The position numbers and the translations under genes are program-made. A stretch of DNA of 60,812 bases from Selenomonadaceae bacterium (GTDB taxonomy: Bacteria; Bacillota; Negativicutes; Selenomonadales; Selenomonadaceae), in NCBI GenBank assembly GCA_017634675.1, contig JAGBMX010000066.1, positions 1 to 60,812 on the forward strand, written 5' to 3'. A model generated the notes under the pieces. The model saw only the letters and a program-made list of their open reading frames with translations, ran no database searches and was not told the DNA's origin. Positions 46,019 through 54,934 of this stretch are shown one piece after another (positions within the stretch are counted from its first letter, which is position 1; each line of letters starts with the position of its first letter).

Positions 46019-47617
46019 TTGTATCGGTTGATTTTAGCGTTTGTTCTGGCGTTTGTTGTTAGCGGCAATCTGTGCTTGGGGCAAAAATTAGAGGTTGAAA
46101 AAGCAATTATATATATACCCCACGACGATAGACCCATATCGATGGAGCAAACGGCGGACGTTGTCAAAAGAGCGGGGTACAGGATTATAATGCCGCCTCG
46201 AGAGTTTTTGGGGAATCGCAATTCCCTCGGAAATCCTGAGATGCTTTGGAAATGGTATGAAGCTGTTATGAAAAAAGCGTCAAAGGATAAGACCAAGGAC
46301 ATTGTGGCCTCCGTGGTGTCTTCCGACGCCATGTTGTACGGCAGTTTGGTCGCAAGCCGAAAACATTCCTTTACGGAGAAGGAATTGCTTTTTCGGGTAA
46401 AAAAGTTTAAAGAATTGAAAAAAAAATATCCGGACACTTTCTTGTACGTTTTCAGTTCCATTATGCGCACTCCGAAAAACGGCGCGGCGTCGGGACATAT
46501 GGAGCCTGAATATTACGCAAGTTACGGAGAAGATATTTTTAGATATACGGCTCTAATCGACAAAAAGGAATCGGACGGGTTAAACGACAGGAATAAGCGG
46601 GAACTGGAGTTTTTAACTTCGATAATACCGAGAAAAGCCCTATATGATTGGCAGGTAAGAAGAAATAAGAATTTAAACGTCAATAAAGCGCTTATGGATT
46701 TGGCGAGAAGCAGTACCTTTGACTATTTGCTCCTGGGACGGGATGACAATGCGCCGTATTCCGCCACGCATCAGGAGAAACGCAAACTTATAAGTTACGG
46801 CGTTAATATATCAAAAGATACCGAGCGCACCGCGGCGGGCATCGACGAAGCCGGGATGTTGCTTCTGACTAGGGCGGTGCTTAAAGACAGGAATTTATCC
46901 CCCAATGTTTTCGTAAGGTATAACTGGGGGAGCGGTGAATTTGTGATACCTTCTTATTCGGACGAAGCGATAGATTATTCCGTTAACGACGCTATCGAAA
47001 TCACCGGGGCAAATAGAGTTGACAACATAAAAGAAGCGAATTTGGTGCTTGCGGTAAATACCAATCCCAACGGAAAGACGGGGGATGCGGCATTATATTC
47101 CAACGACGGCGCAGCAAGAGAAGGCACAGGATATTTTGCCGAAACCATTGAGGAATATATAGACATGAAAAAACCCGTAGTTGTGGCGGATATTGCCCTT
47201 GCCAACGGGGCGGACAACGCGCTTATGGAGGCGTTAAAAAAGAGAGGGTTGCTCTTTAAACTTACGGGTTACGCCGGTTGGAACACAGCCACGAACAGCA
47301 CGGGATTTGCCGTGGCTGCGGGGCTTTTGGCAAAAGATATGACGACGAGCGATAAGAACGCTCTGTTAAAGACGAGATACCTTGACGACTGGATGTATCA
47401 GGGAAACGTCAGAAATATAGTCGCCAGACAGCTTACATGGCTGAAGGGCGACGGGGTTTACGGCGCATTAAACGATAAAAAAGGTTGGGCGGAAGAGCGG
47501 GTGGCGAACATTATGGAGAGTTTCTTAAGGGAAGATTTACCCATGGTAAACATTAAGGACGTTGACATAACCCTTCCTTGGAACAGGATGTTTGAAGCCA
47601 ATATAAGAACGAAATGA
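46019..47617 (+). CDS. DUF4127 family secreted protein
   Basis: A 532-residue protein of the DUF4127 family, recognised by IYIPHDDRPISMEQTADVVKRAGY, SSDAMLYGSLVASRKH, YLLLGRDDNAPYSATHQEKR, AGIDEAGMLLLTRA and LTGYAGWNTATNSTGFAVAAGLL. The TTG start at 46019 has GGAGG 8 bases upstream and begins a signal peptide (LYRLILAFVLAFVVSGNLCLG). The conserved Asp, Glu, Asn residues suggest a hydrolase-like enzyme acting outside the cell; its activity is not established. Confidence 0.82.
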   Translation: MYRLILAFVLAFVVSGNLCLGQKLEVEKAIIYIPHDDRPISMEQTADVVKRAGYRIIMPPREFLGNRNSLGNPEMLWKWYEAVMKKASKDKTKDIVASVVSSDAMLYGSLVASRKHSFTEKELLFRVKKFKELKKKYPDTFLYVFSSIMRTPKNGAASGHMEPEYYASYGEDIFRYTALIDKKESDGLNDRNKRELEFLTSIIPRKALYDWQVRRNKNLNVNKALMDLARSSTFDYLLLGRDDNAPYSATHQEKRKLISYGVNISKDTERTAAGIDEAGMLLLTRAVLKDRNLSPNVFVRYNWGSGEFVIPSYSDEAIDYSVNDAIEITGANRVDNIKEANLVLAVNTNPNGKTGDAALYSNDGAAREGTGYFAETIEEYIDMKKPVVVADIALANGADNALMEALKKRGLLFKLTGYAGWNTATNSTGFAVAAGLLAKDMTTSDKNALLKTRYLDDWMYQGNVRNIVARQLTWLKGDGVYGALNDKKGWAEERVANIMESFLREDLPMVNIKDVDITLPWNRMFEANIRTK

Positions 47618-47622
47618 TATTG

Positions 47623-47649
47623 AAAAGAAGTCTTTTTGACTTCTTTTTT
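47623..47649 (+). terminator. Terminator after the DUF4127 gene
   Basis: AAAAGAAGTC / GACTTCTTTT with a TTTTT loop, followed by TTTT. Confidence 0.88.
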
Positions 47650-47677
47650 TTACAATAAATACTTGGGGTGAGTGAAA

Positions 47678-48604
47678 ATGAAAGGGAAGAGGATTTTATT
47701 GGTGGCGACCGGCGGCACCATAGCGGGAACAGGAGATATTAAGGGCAAATACGAGGCGGGGACGATACCCGGAAGCAGGTTGCTGGATTCGGTAAAGGAT
47801 GCTTTTGATATAAACAGGGTGGAGGTGCAAGAACTCTTTTCCATAGACAGTAAAGACATGAATGAAAATATGTGGCAGGAAATTCTCATTTGCGTAAAAA
47901 ATTTTCTGGCAAAGGACGATGCCGCGGGAGTCGTAATTACTCACGGTACGGATACGATGGCGGAGACGGCGTTCTTTTTGGAGTATACGCTAGATACGGA
48001 TAAACCCGTCGTATTGACAGGCGCGATGCGACCGGCGTCTTCACTCTCGGCAGACGGTCCCATGAATTTGTGGAGTGCTTTATCGGTTGCCGACAATAAG
48101 GAGTCTAAGGGCAGAGGCGTTCTGGTGGTGATGAACGGGGAAATTCACAGCGCAGCCTATGTCGCAAAAATCATGCGAAACGATGTATCCGCATTTGCAT
48201 CCGTAAACACAGGGGCGATAGGTTCCGTACTAAACGGGGACGTGCGATATTTCCTGCCAAAATCAAGACCCAAACATAAGATCTACAAAATAGAAAGGGA
48301 AAAGAAACTTCCCTTTGTGCCTATCATTTATTCTTACGCGGGGGACGACGGCGAAGTGGTAGGTTCGGTGCTTAGGTACGGGGCGAAAGGTCTTGTATAC
48401 GCCGGTTTTGGCAGCGGTACTTTTTCAAAGTCGGTAAAAAATGCTTTGGACGAAGCGGTAAAAAAAGGCGTTAAGGTAATGATTTCTTCAAAAGTATTGA
48501 AGGGAAGGACGTTAACCGAAGATAAAAAATTTATGTCGGCGGATTTTTTAACGCCGGAACAGGCGAGAATTTTATTGCTGCTTAAAATAATGGACGATGT
48601 GTGA
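47678..48604 (+). CDS. L-asparaginase
   Basis: A 308-residue asparaginase of the bacterial AnsA/AnsB superfamily. The first catalytic Thr is in LLVATGGTIAGT and the second in VVITHGTDTMAETAFFLEYTL (Thr-Asp dyad), with GAMRPASSLSADGPMNLWSAL as substrate loop. No signal peptide, so it is cytosolic. It converts asparagine to aspartate and ammonia. The ATG at 47678 is chosen (GGGGTGA upstream). It lies directly behind a terminator and may have its own promoter in the short gap. Confidence 0.92.
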   Translation: MKGKRILLVATGGTIAGTGDIKGKYEAGTIPGSRLLDSVKDAFDINRVEVQELFSIDSKDMNENMWQEILICVKNFLAKDDAAGVVITHGTDTMAETAFFLEYTLDTDKPVVLTGAMRPASSLSADGPMNLWSALSVADNKESKGRGVLVVMNGEIHSAAYVAKIMRNDVSAFASVNTGAIGSVLNGDVRYFLPKSRPKHKIYKIEREKKLPFVPIIYSYAGDDGEVVGSVLRYGAKGLVYAGFGSGTFSKSVKNALDEAVKKGVKVMISSKVLKGRTLTEDKKFMSADFLTPEQARILLLLKIMDDV

Positions 48605-48718
48605 ATAAAAGTTGCTTCACTATTTACTAAGTAATTCATAAACTTTTCCTTGCTTTTTTTTAGGGAATAATATATAACTTCTTATGTAGAGAAGAAAATC
48701 ATAAATACGGAGAAAACT

Positions 48719-51325
48719 TTGAAAAAAACCAGTATAAAAAAGCAAACCTTTAATATTCTAATAGCTTGTTCGCTAATAACGCTAATCTTAGCTTCCGTGA
48801 TTTTCGTTTACGGTATGTATACCATACGGTCAAATTCGCTTGACATAAGCGAAGACATTGGGAAATCCGCCGCAGAGAATTCGGGGGAGGCGCTTAAAAC
48901 TCAAGCGAAAAGTATGCTCCTTCGCTCGGTGAACGAAAGAAGCGCCAGAATAGATATGATTTTTCAGCATCTAGGCGCAGAAATAAATATGCTTGCGGAG
49001 GAAATGACAGAGATAACTTCTCATCCGGAACGGTATTTGGGAAAAAGTGTCGAAGAGCCTAAGAAAGAGAATGCGGGAAAACTTGTGACGCAGCTTCGTT
49101 ACGCTCCCAACGTTAATGCTGACGATCCTTCGCTACAAAAACAGATAGCTTCCGCCGCCAATATAGGAGGTTGGCTAAAGAAAATATACAATGAAAACGA
49201 TATGCTCGTTTCGACCTATGTGGCCAGCGCATCCGGGTTTACAATCACGGCTGATAAAAGGAGTGAAATGAAATTTAAGGAAGGCGCGAACTTTCCGACT
49301 CGAATGGATTTTAGGAAACGTCCTTGGTATAAAGACACCGTTAAATTTAACGGTCTTCTCTTTTCTGATATATACACGGATGCGTTAACGCCCAATCGCG
49401 CCATTACCTGCGCTACTCCGTATTATAATGCGAAGGGTGAGATTGCGGGAGTTGTCGGCGCAGGTATGTTTTTATCGCATATAAATACCATCGTGCTTTC
49501 AACCAAAATAGGAGTCAGCGGTTATGGTTTTATAATAAAAAAAGACGGGCGCGTGCTGTTTTCGCCTAAGGCTTTCGGAGATTTAAAAGTTGCGGCAAGC
49601 GATGAAAAAAGCCTGTTTGAAGCAAAAGACGAATCCCTTCGTATGGTGGCCAAACATATGGTTGATGGCGAAGTTGGGGTTACGGAGGCTGTTGTAGACG
49701 GCTCTCCATGCTATATAGCTTATGCGCCGCTGCGCACCATGAAGGCAAGTTTCGGCGTTGTGATGGAACAGGCGGAAATAACGGCGTCTGCGGCAGCAAA
49801 CGAAGAAGTTATAAAAGAGAGTACTTCAAATTTTATTCTATCCCTGAACCATTCGATTTATATTACCTTTATCGCCGCTATATTTGTCATGATTATCATA
49901 ATTATAATCGTGTCTTTAGTGAGCGATTATCTCGCCAATCGCCTGGTACACCCGATGCTGGTGCTTAACGACGGCGTAAAAGAAATTGCCGATGGCAATT
50001 TAGATAAAAAACTTGCCGTTTCTTCGGTGGAAGAAATCGACTTAGTGGCTCAAAGCTTCAATCTTATGACGGATGAGCTTAAAGAGCAGATGGAAAACCT
50101 AAAAACAGCGACAAAGGAAAAAGAACGCATTTCTACGGAATTATCGGTTGCCACAAACATTCAGGAAAGTATGTTGCCAAATAAATTTCCCGCTTTTCCG
50201 GATATTGATGAATTTGACATCTACGCTTCAATGCACGCGGCAAAACAGGTGGGCGGCGATTTCTACGACTTTTACATGGTCGACAGCCGCCACCTTATGA
50301 TAACTATAGCGGACGTGTCCGGCAAAGGCGTGCCTGCGGCGCTCTTTATGGTGGTGTCAAAGACTGTTCTGCAAAATTACGCTCTGGCGATAAACGGCAG
50401 AATCAGTTTGCCGGAGCTTATCAGCCATGTAAACGACAGATTGGTAACGAACAACGACGCAATGATGTTTGTTACGGCTTTTGTCGGGCTGGTGGATTTG
50501 GATACGGGGCTTTTTACTTATGTGAATGCGGGGCATAACCCGCCGCTTATATATAGAAAAAAAGACGACGAATATTCCTATTTAAAGGTCAAGAGGAACT
50601 TCGTGCTGGCGGGAATGGACGAATTGTCGTTTGTGGGACAGGAAATAAAGTTAGACCCCGGGGATAAGCTTTATTTATACACCGACGGCGTAACAGAGGC
50701 GTTATCGCCCACAGACGAACTCTTTGGGGAAGAACGGCTTATAGAAACGCTTAACCGAGAGGACGTAAAAAAATCCTCCGTAAAGGAAACTCAGGAAAAA
50801 GTGAAAGAAGCCCTACAGGCTCATGTAAAAACAAGGGAGCAGTCGGACGATATTACGCAACTGACGCTTGTTTATAACGGGAAAGGGAGTGATCAAATGG
50901 CAATGCAAGAAGTTAAGTCGCTTACTGTTCCGGCGGAGCTTGACGAACTTACGAAAGTACAGGATTTTGTGGAGGAAATCATCGAGTCTCTGTCGGCGTC
51001 AAGCGCAGAACTCATGCAAACTCTGCTTTCCGTTGAAGAAATTTTTGTCAATATCGCAAGTTATGCTTATCAAGGTGAAAAAGGAAATGCGACGGTTAAG
51101 GTAAAAACTCTCGAGCCAAAGGGTATTGAAATTACATTTGTAGACAAGGGCGCTTATTATGACCCGTTGAAAAGGGCTGATCCTGATGTCACGGCAAAGG
51201 CGGAGGACAGAGAAATAGGAGGGCTTGGAATTTTCCTCGTAAAGAAGAACATGGACGAGCTTGAGTATGAATATGAGGACGGCGAAAACCGCTTCACGAT
51301 GAGAAAGTATTTTAAAAAAGGTTAG
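48719..51325 (+). CDS. PP2C (SpoIIE-type) phosphatase with dCache sensor, HAMP and fused RsbW-like kinase domain
   Basis: An 868-residue signalling protein. Membrane spans near residues 13-35 and 375-398 flank an extracellular dCache-like sensor (family phrases RKRPWYKDTVKFNGLLFSDIYTDALT and GVVGAGMFLSHIN). A HAMP domain (about 400-450) and coiled coil lead to a SpoIIE/RsbU-like PP2C domain (AKQVGGDFYDFYMVDSRHLMITIADVSGKGVPAALFMV, YVNAGHNPPL, LYTDGVTEALS..FGEERL). After a short linker follows a HATPase_c/RsbW-like domain (SVEEIFVNIASYAYQGEKGNATVKV, ITFVDKGAYYDP, GGLGIFLVKKNMDELEYEY). The start is TTG with CGGAG upstream. It probably controls an anti-anti-sigma pathway. Confidence 0.88.
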   Translation: MKKTSIKKQTFNILIACSLITLILASVIFVYGMYTIRSNSLDISEDIGKSAAENSGEALKTQAKSMLLRSVNERSARIDMIFQHLGAEINMLAEEMTEITSHPERYLGKSVEEPKKENAGKLVTQLRYAPNVNADDPSLQKQIASAANIGGWLKKIYNENDMLVSTYVASASGFTITADKRSEMKFKEGANFPTRMDFRKRPWYKDTVKFNGLLFSDIYTDALTPNRAITCATPYYNAKGEIAGVVGAGMFLSHINTIVLSTKIGVSGYGFIIKKDGRVLFSPKAFGDLKVAASDEKSLFEAKDESLRMVAKHMVDGEVGVTEAVVDGSPCYIAYAPLRTMKASFGVVMEQAEITASAAANEEVIKESTSNFILSLNHSIYITFIAAIFVMIIIIIIVSLVSDYLANRLVHPMLVLNDGVKEIADGNLDKKLAVSSVEEIDLVAQSFNLMTDELKEQMENLKTATKEKERISTELSVATNIQESMLPNKFPAFPDIDEFDIYASMHAAKQVGGDFYDFYMVDSRHLMITIADVSGKGVPAALFMVVSKTVLQNYALAINGRISLPELISHVNDRLVTNNDAMMFVTAFVGLVDLDTGLFTYVNAGHNPPLIYRKKDDEYSYLKVKRNFVLAGMDELSFVGQEIKLDPGDKLYLYTDGVTEALSPTDELFGEERLIETLNREDVKKSSVKETQEKVKEALQAHVKTREQSDDITQLTLVYNGKGSDQMAMQEVKSLTVPAELDELTKVQDFVEEIIESLSASSAELMQTLLSVEEIFVNIASYAYQGEKGNATVKVKTLEPKGIEITFVDKGAYYDPLKRADPDVTAKAEDREIGGLGIFLVKKNMDELEYEYEDGENRFTMRKYFKKG

Positions 51326-51333
51326 GGGATAGG

Positions 51334-51879
51334 ATGAATATTACCGTGTATCTTGGTTCTTTCAACGGTAAATTCAAGGTTTATAAGGACGCTGTCAGGA
51401 AACTTGGATATTTTATAGGCGAGAATAATCACACCCTTATCTACGGGGGGAGCACCGTAGGACTTATGGGGACTCTTGCGGACAGCGCGCTTGAAAAAGG
51501 CGGCAAGGTCATAGGAGTGGAGCCGAGATTTTTCGTGGAAGCTGAAGTGCAGCACGAGGGCATAACGGAACTGATAGTTACGGAAACAATGGCTGAGAGA
51601 AAGGGAATTTTAATAGAAATGGGAGACGTTTTCGTTGCGTTTCCCGGCGGGCTTGGCACATTGGAGGAAATAACGGAACTTATGACGCTGAATAAAGTAG
51701 GCGTTATAAAAAAACCTTTCTATTTCTTAAATATCAACGATTATTATGAGCCGCTGAAAAAATTTTTCAAGCAAATGGTTGACGAAGGTTTTTTGGAACG
51801 AGAATTTTACGATTCCATAAAATTTTTGCCTTCGGTGGAAGAATTAGAAAAACAAATAAGAAAAATACATAACAAATAG
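51334..51879 (+). CDS. LOG family protein (putative nucleotide 5'-monophosphate nucleosidase)
   Basis: A 181-residue protein with the family motif PGGLGTLEEITELMT and the GGSTVGLMGTLADSALEKGGKVIGVEP segment; the MAERKGILIEMGD helix carries the other active-site residues. LOG proteins cleave the N-glycosidic bond of nucleotide 5'-monophosphates (PpnN-like). It starts 8 bp after the PP2C gene stop and is likely co-transcribed. A MITE inserted in its stop codon; the TAG stop combines TA of the target duplication and G of the element. Confidence 0.88.
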   Translation: MNITVYLGSFNGKFKVYKDAVRKLGYFIGENNHTLIYGGSTVGLMGTLADSALEKGGKVIGVEPRFFVEAEVQHEGITELIVTETMAERKGILIEMGDVFVAFPGGLGTLEEITELMTLNKVGVIKKPFYFLNINDYYEPLKKFFKQMVDEGFLEREFYDSIKFLPSVEELEKQIRKIHNK

Positions 51880-52124
51880 TTACTATTCACGGGTAATACA
51901 ACATAGCGGTGCGAAAGGTGGATTAGTGCCGTTCACAAAACCCCTCCACCGCTTCGCGGTCCCCCTCCCCTTTCAGGGGAGGCAACGTGAAGGCGACTTT
52001 TCTATTATATATCCACAAAATGAGAAATCAGAGAGCCTCCCCTGAAAGGGGAGGTGCCCGAAGGGCGGAGAGGTTGACCATGAAGAGCGCTATTTTTCTT
52101 TTTTTACTACCCGTGAATAGTAAC
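51879..52124. mobile_element. MITE copy 4, inserted in a stop codon
   Basis: A 246-bp GTTACTATTCAC element in the opposite orientation to copies 1-3, flanked by AACAAATA (51871-51878 and 52125-52132). The original TAA stop of the LOG gene became TAG through the insertion. Confidence 0.9.
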
Positions 52125-52178
52125 AACAAATAAAATAAAAAATAAAAGTTCACCACAAGACTATAAGTTAAAGTCACC

Positions 52179-52256
52179 CGGGAGTCCAGAGGGCGAATGC
52201 CCTTTGGCGGGGTCAAGGGGCAGCGCCCCTTGTGGGGTTTGGGGCGAAGCCCCAAC
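52179..52256 (+). repeat. GC-rich three-hairpin leader repeat (before ahcY)
   Basis: Begins GGGAGTCC and carries three successive hairpins: AGGGC/GCCCT, AAGGGGC/GCCCCTT and TTGGGGC/GCCCCAA. It ends 18 bp before the ahcY ATG. Two related copies precede dxs and the glutamine synthetase gene. Confidence 0.85.
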
Positions 52257-52274
52257 AGAAATGGAGAGTGAAAA

Positions 52275-53516
52275 ATGGAGTCGATGGTAAAAGATATGGC
52301 GCTGGCGCCTTCGGGGGAAGACAAGATAAATTGGGTGAAAAATTTCATGCCGGTGATGCGGGCGATAGACGAGGAGTACTCAAAGACGAAGCCTTTTGCG
52401 GGAAAGACTATCGTGATAACGCTGCATTTAGAGGCAAAGACCGCGTATATGGCGCAGGTTTTCATGCACGCAGGCGCTAAAGTGGCGGTGACGGGGAGCA
52501 ATCCCCTTTCGACGCAGGACGACGTTGCGGCGGCGTTGGCAAAATCCGGGGTGTATGTTTTTGCAACCCACGGATGCACAAGCGAAGAATACGATATGTA
52601 CATAAACAAGGCTTTGGATTTGGAGCCTGATTTTGTAATGGACGACGGCGGCGATACGGTGCATATGCTCCATACTAAGCGCCGCGAGTTGTTGCCTAAA
52701 ATTTTGGGCGGTTCGGAAGAAACCACTACGGGAGTAATTCGGCTTCGGGCGCTTGAGAAAGCGGGTGAATTGGAATTTCCGATGATAGCCGCAAACGACG
52801 CCTATTGCAAATTCCTGTTTGACAACAGATACGGCACGGGACAGTCTACTTGGGACGGCATTATGCGCACCACCAATCTTGTGATAAGCGGGAAGACCGT
52901 GGTTATAGCCGGTTACGGTTGGTGCGGCAAAGGCGGCGCCATGAGAGCCAAAGGGCTTGGCGCAAATGTTGTCATTACTGAAGTTGATCCGATAAAGGCG
53001 ATTGAAGCTGTGTTCGACGGTTTTAGAGTCATGCCTATGGACGAGGCGGCAAAAATCGGCGATATCTTTTTAACGCTGACCGGGGATAAGGACGTTATTG
53101 TCGATCGTCATTTTAAAGTGATGAAAGACGGCGCAATGATGGCAAATTCCGGGCATTTCGACGTTGAGATAAACATTCCCCAGCTTGAAGCCTTGAGCGT
53201 TTCCAGAAAAACCGTCAGAAACAATATTGAGGAGTTTAAACAAAAGGACGGCAGAAAACTCTATCTCTTGGCGGAAGGTCGCCTCGTAAATTTGGCGGCG
53301 GGCGACGGGCATCCCGCGGAGATAATGGACTTATCCTTTGCGGTGCAGTTCTTCTCTGCGCTCCATATCGTGAACCACTATAAAGAACTCTCTAAAGGCG
53401 TGCATTTAATGCCCGAAGAAATCAACACCAAAATAGCCGAAATGAAACTTGCGTCAATCGGCGTCACCATCGACACGTTGACGGAAGAACAGGCTAAGTA
53501 TTTGGCGTTGAATTAA
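52275..53516 (+). CDS. ahcY: Adenosylhomocysteinase
   Basis: A 413-residue SAH hydrolase that reversibly splits S-adenosylhomocysteine to adenosine and homocysteine. Substrate and NAD segments: LHLEAKTAYMAQVF, TGSNPLSTQDDVAAAL, the DDGGDTVHMLH region, NNRYGTGQSTWDGIMRTTNLVISGKTVVIAGYGWCGKG (NAD-binding) and GHFDVEIN. It lacks the C-terminal lysine/tyrosine extension of the longer bacterial forms. mtaD downstream deaminates the related nucleosides, so the pair handles methylation by-products. Confidence 0.95.
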   Translation: MESMVKDMALAPSGEDKINWVKNFMPVMRAIDEEYSKTKPFAGKTIVITLHLEAKTAYMAQVFMHAGAKVAVTGSNPLSTQDDVAAALAKSGVYVFATHGCTSEEYDMYINKALDLEPDFVMDDGGDTVHMLHTKRRELLPKILGGSEETTTGVIRLRALEKAGELEFPMIAANDAYCKFLFDNRYGTGQSTWDGIMRTTNLVISGKTVVIAGYGWCGKGGAMRAKGLGANVVITEVDPIKAIEAVFDGFRVMPMDEAAKIGDIFLTLTGDKDVIVDRHFKVMKDGAMMANSGHFDVEINIPQLEALSVSRKTVRNNIEEFKQKDGRKLYLLAEGRLVNLAAGDGHPAEIMDLSFAVQFFSALHIVNHYKELSKGVHLMPEEINTKIAEMKLASIGVTIDTLTEEQAKYLALN

Positions 53517-53521
53517 AAATT

Positions 53522-53609
53522 TTACTTTCTTTTTCTCTTTTCTTTTTTGTAAAAAAGAAAAGAGAAAAAGAAAGTAACAAAGAAAAAGAGAAAAGAAAAA
53601 ACTTTAATA
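53522..53609 (+). repeat. Triplex-type element unit U7
   Basis: Begins 5 bp after the ahcY stop. Pyrimidine arm 53522-53548, GT loop, purine arm 53551-53577; A-run pattern 6-4-1-5-3. The third tract 53579-53601 is an exact 23-nt mirror across GTAAC, then CTTTAATAA. Confidence 0.92.
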
Positions 53610-53652
53610 AAAATTTTTTTCTTTTGAGTAAATTGTTTCGTGAAAGGCAAAC

Positions 53653-54933
53653 ATGAACATACTTATAAAAAATGTCGCGACGTTTTTGCCTACGGGGGAA
53701 GTTGCGACAAAGAACATATTTATAGAAGAAAACAGAATAGAGGGACTTTACGATGAGCTTCCCGCAGATTTTAAGGTAGACACCATAATAGACGGGACGG
53801 ATAAATTCGCCGTTCCCGGGCTTATTAACGCCCATACGCACGCTTCAATGACACTTCTTAGAAGTTATGCGGATGATATGGCGCTTATGTCTTGGCTTAC
53901 CGAAAAAATTTGGCCGGTTGAAGATAAGATGACGGCGGACGATCTCTATTGGGGCGCCATGCTTGCCGCTATTGAGATGATAAAGTCGGGTACAACGGCT
54001 TTTGCCGATATGTACGGACCTTTTGTTGACAGCATAGCTAAAGCCGTTATAGATTCGGGACTCCGCGCATCTCTCGCAAGGGGTATTGTGGCGGTTGCGC
54101 CCGGCGCAGACGAAAAACTTGAGGATAGCGTAAGACTTTACAATACTTATAATAATGCGGAGAATGGGCGGTTGACCGTGATGTTGAGTCCCCATTCACT
54201 TTATACCTGTCCGCCTGAGTTCTTGAAAAAAATGGCGGATACCGCAGGCAAAATCGGCGCGGAAATTCATACCCATATGTCGGAGACGGAGGGGGAAGTG
54301 AGCGATTGCCTGAAAAATTACGGCAAACGTCCCTTTGCCCATGTGGAGTCAACGGGAATTTTCGACAACGGTACCCTTGCCGCTCACGGTGTGCATTTAA
54401 ACGATGAGGATATCGAGATTATAAAGAAGCATAATATCCGCATCGTTCATAATCCCGGCAGCAATTTGAAGCTTGCGTCGGGTGTTGCGCCCGTCGCAAG
54501 ACTTTTGAACGAGGGAGTAACCGTCGCTCTGGGTACTGACGGGGCGTCCAGCAACAATAATTTGGATATGCTTGAGGAAATGCGGCTTGCTGCGCTTTTG
54601 GGCAAGGTTGAAAGCAAAAATCCCGAAGCCGTGCCGGCGCTTACCGCAATAAAAATGGCAACGGAAAACGGAGCCGTTGCCGCAGGATTAAAAGATGTGG
54701 GCAAGCTTGAAGTCGGATATAAAGCCGATATTACGCTTTACGATATGAGAGGCGCAAATTGGCGGCCAAGGTTTAATCCTCTGTCGCTCTTGGTGTATTC
54801 CGCAAATGCGGGAGATACGGATACTGTCATCGTTGACGGAAAAATTTTAATGGAGAATAAGACTCTTACGACCATTGACGAAGAAAAAGTTTATTTTGAA
54901 GTGGAAAAAGCGGTTGAAAGGTTAATTGGTTGA
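53653..54933 (+). CDS. mtaD: 5-methylthioadenosine/S-adenosylhomocysteine deaminase
   Basis: A 426-residue amidohydrolase. Metal ligands are in NAHTHASMTLLRSYADD, the GAEIHTHMSETEGEV and HGVHLNDEDIEIIKKHN histidines, and the LGTDGASSNNNLDML aspartate. It deaminates MTA and SAH to the inosine derivatives. Upstream ahcY and this gene form a nucleoside-recycling unit. A triplex element separates the two. Confidence 0.93.
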   Translation: MNILIKNVATFLPTGEVATKNIFIEENRIEGLYDELPADFKVDTIIDGTDKFAVPGLINAHTHASMTLLRSYADDMALMSWLTEKIWPVEDKMTADDLYWGAMLAAIEMIKSGTTAFADMYGPFVDSIAKAVIDSGLRASLARGIVAVAPGADEKLEDSVRLYNTYNNAENGRLTVMLSPHSLYTCPPEFLKKMADTAGKIGAEIHTHMSETEGEVSDCLKNYGKRPFAHVESTGIFDNGTLAAHGVHLNDEDIEIIKKHNIRIVHNPGSNLKLASGVAPVARLLNEGVTVALGTDGASSNNNLDMLEEMRLAALLGKVESKNPEAVPALTAIKMATENGAVAAGLKDVGKLEVGYKADITLYDMRGANWRPRFNPLSLLVYSANAGDTDTVIVDGKILMENKTLTTIDEEKVYFEVEKAVERLIG

Positions 54934-54934
54934 T

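Noticed and set aside
53522..53609. Plain Rho-independent terminator explanation for the polypyrimidine/polypurine hairpins
   Set aside because: The stem is followed by a long purine tract, not a T-run, on the coding strand, and a terminator does not explain the mirror copy.
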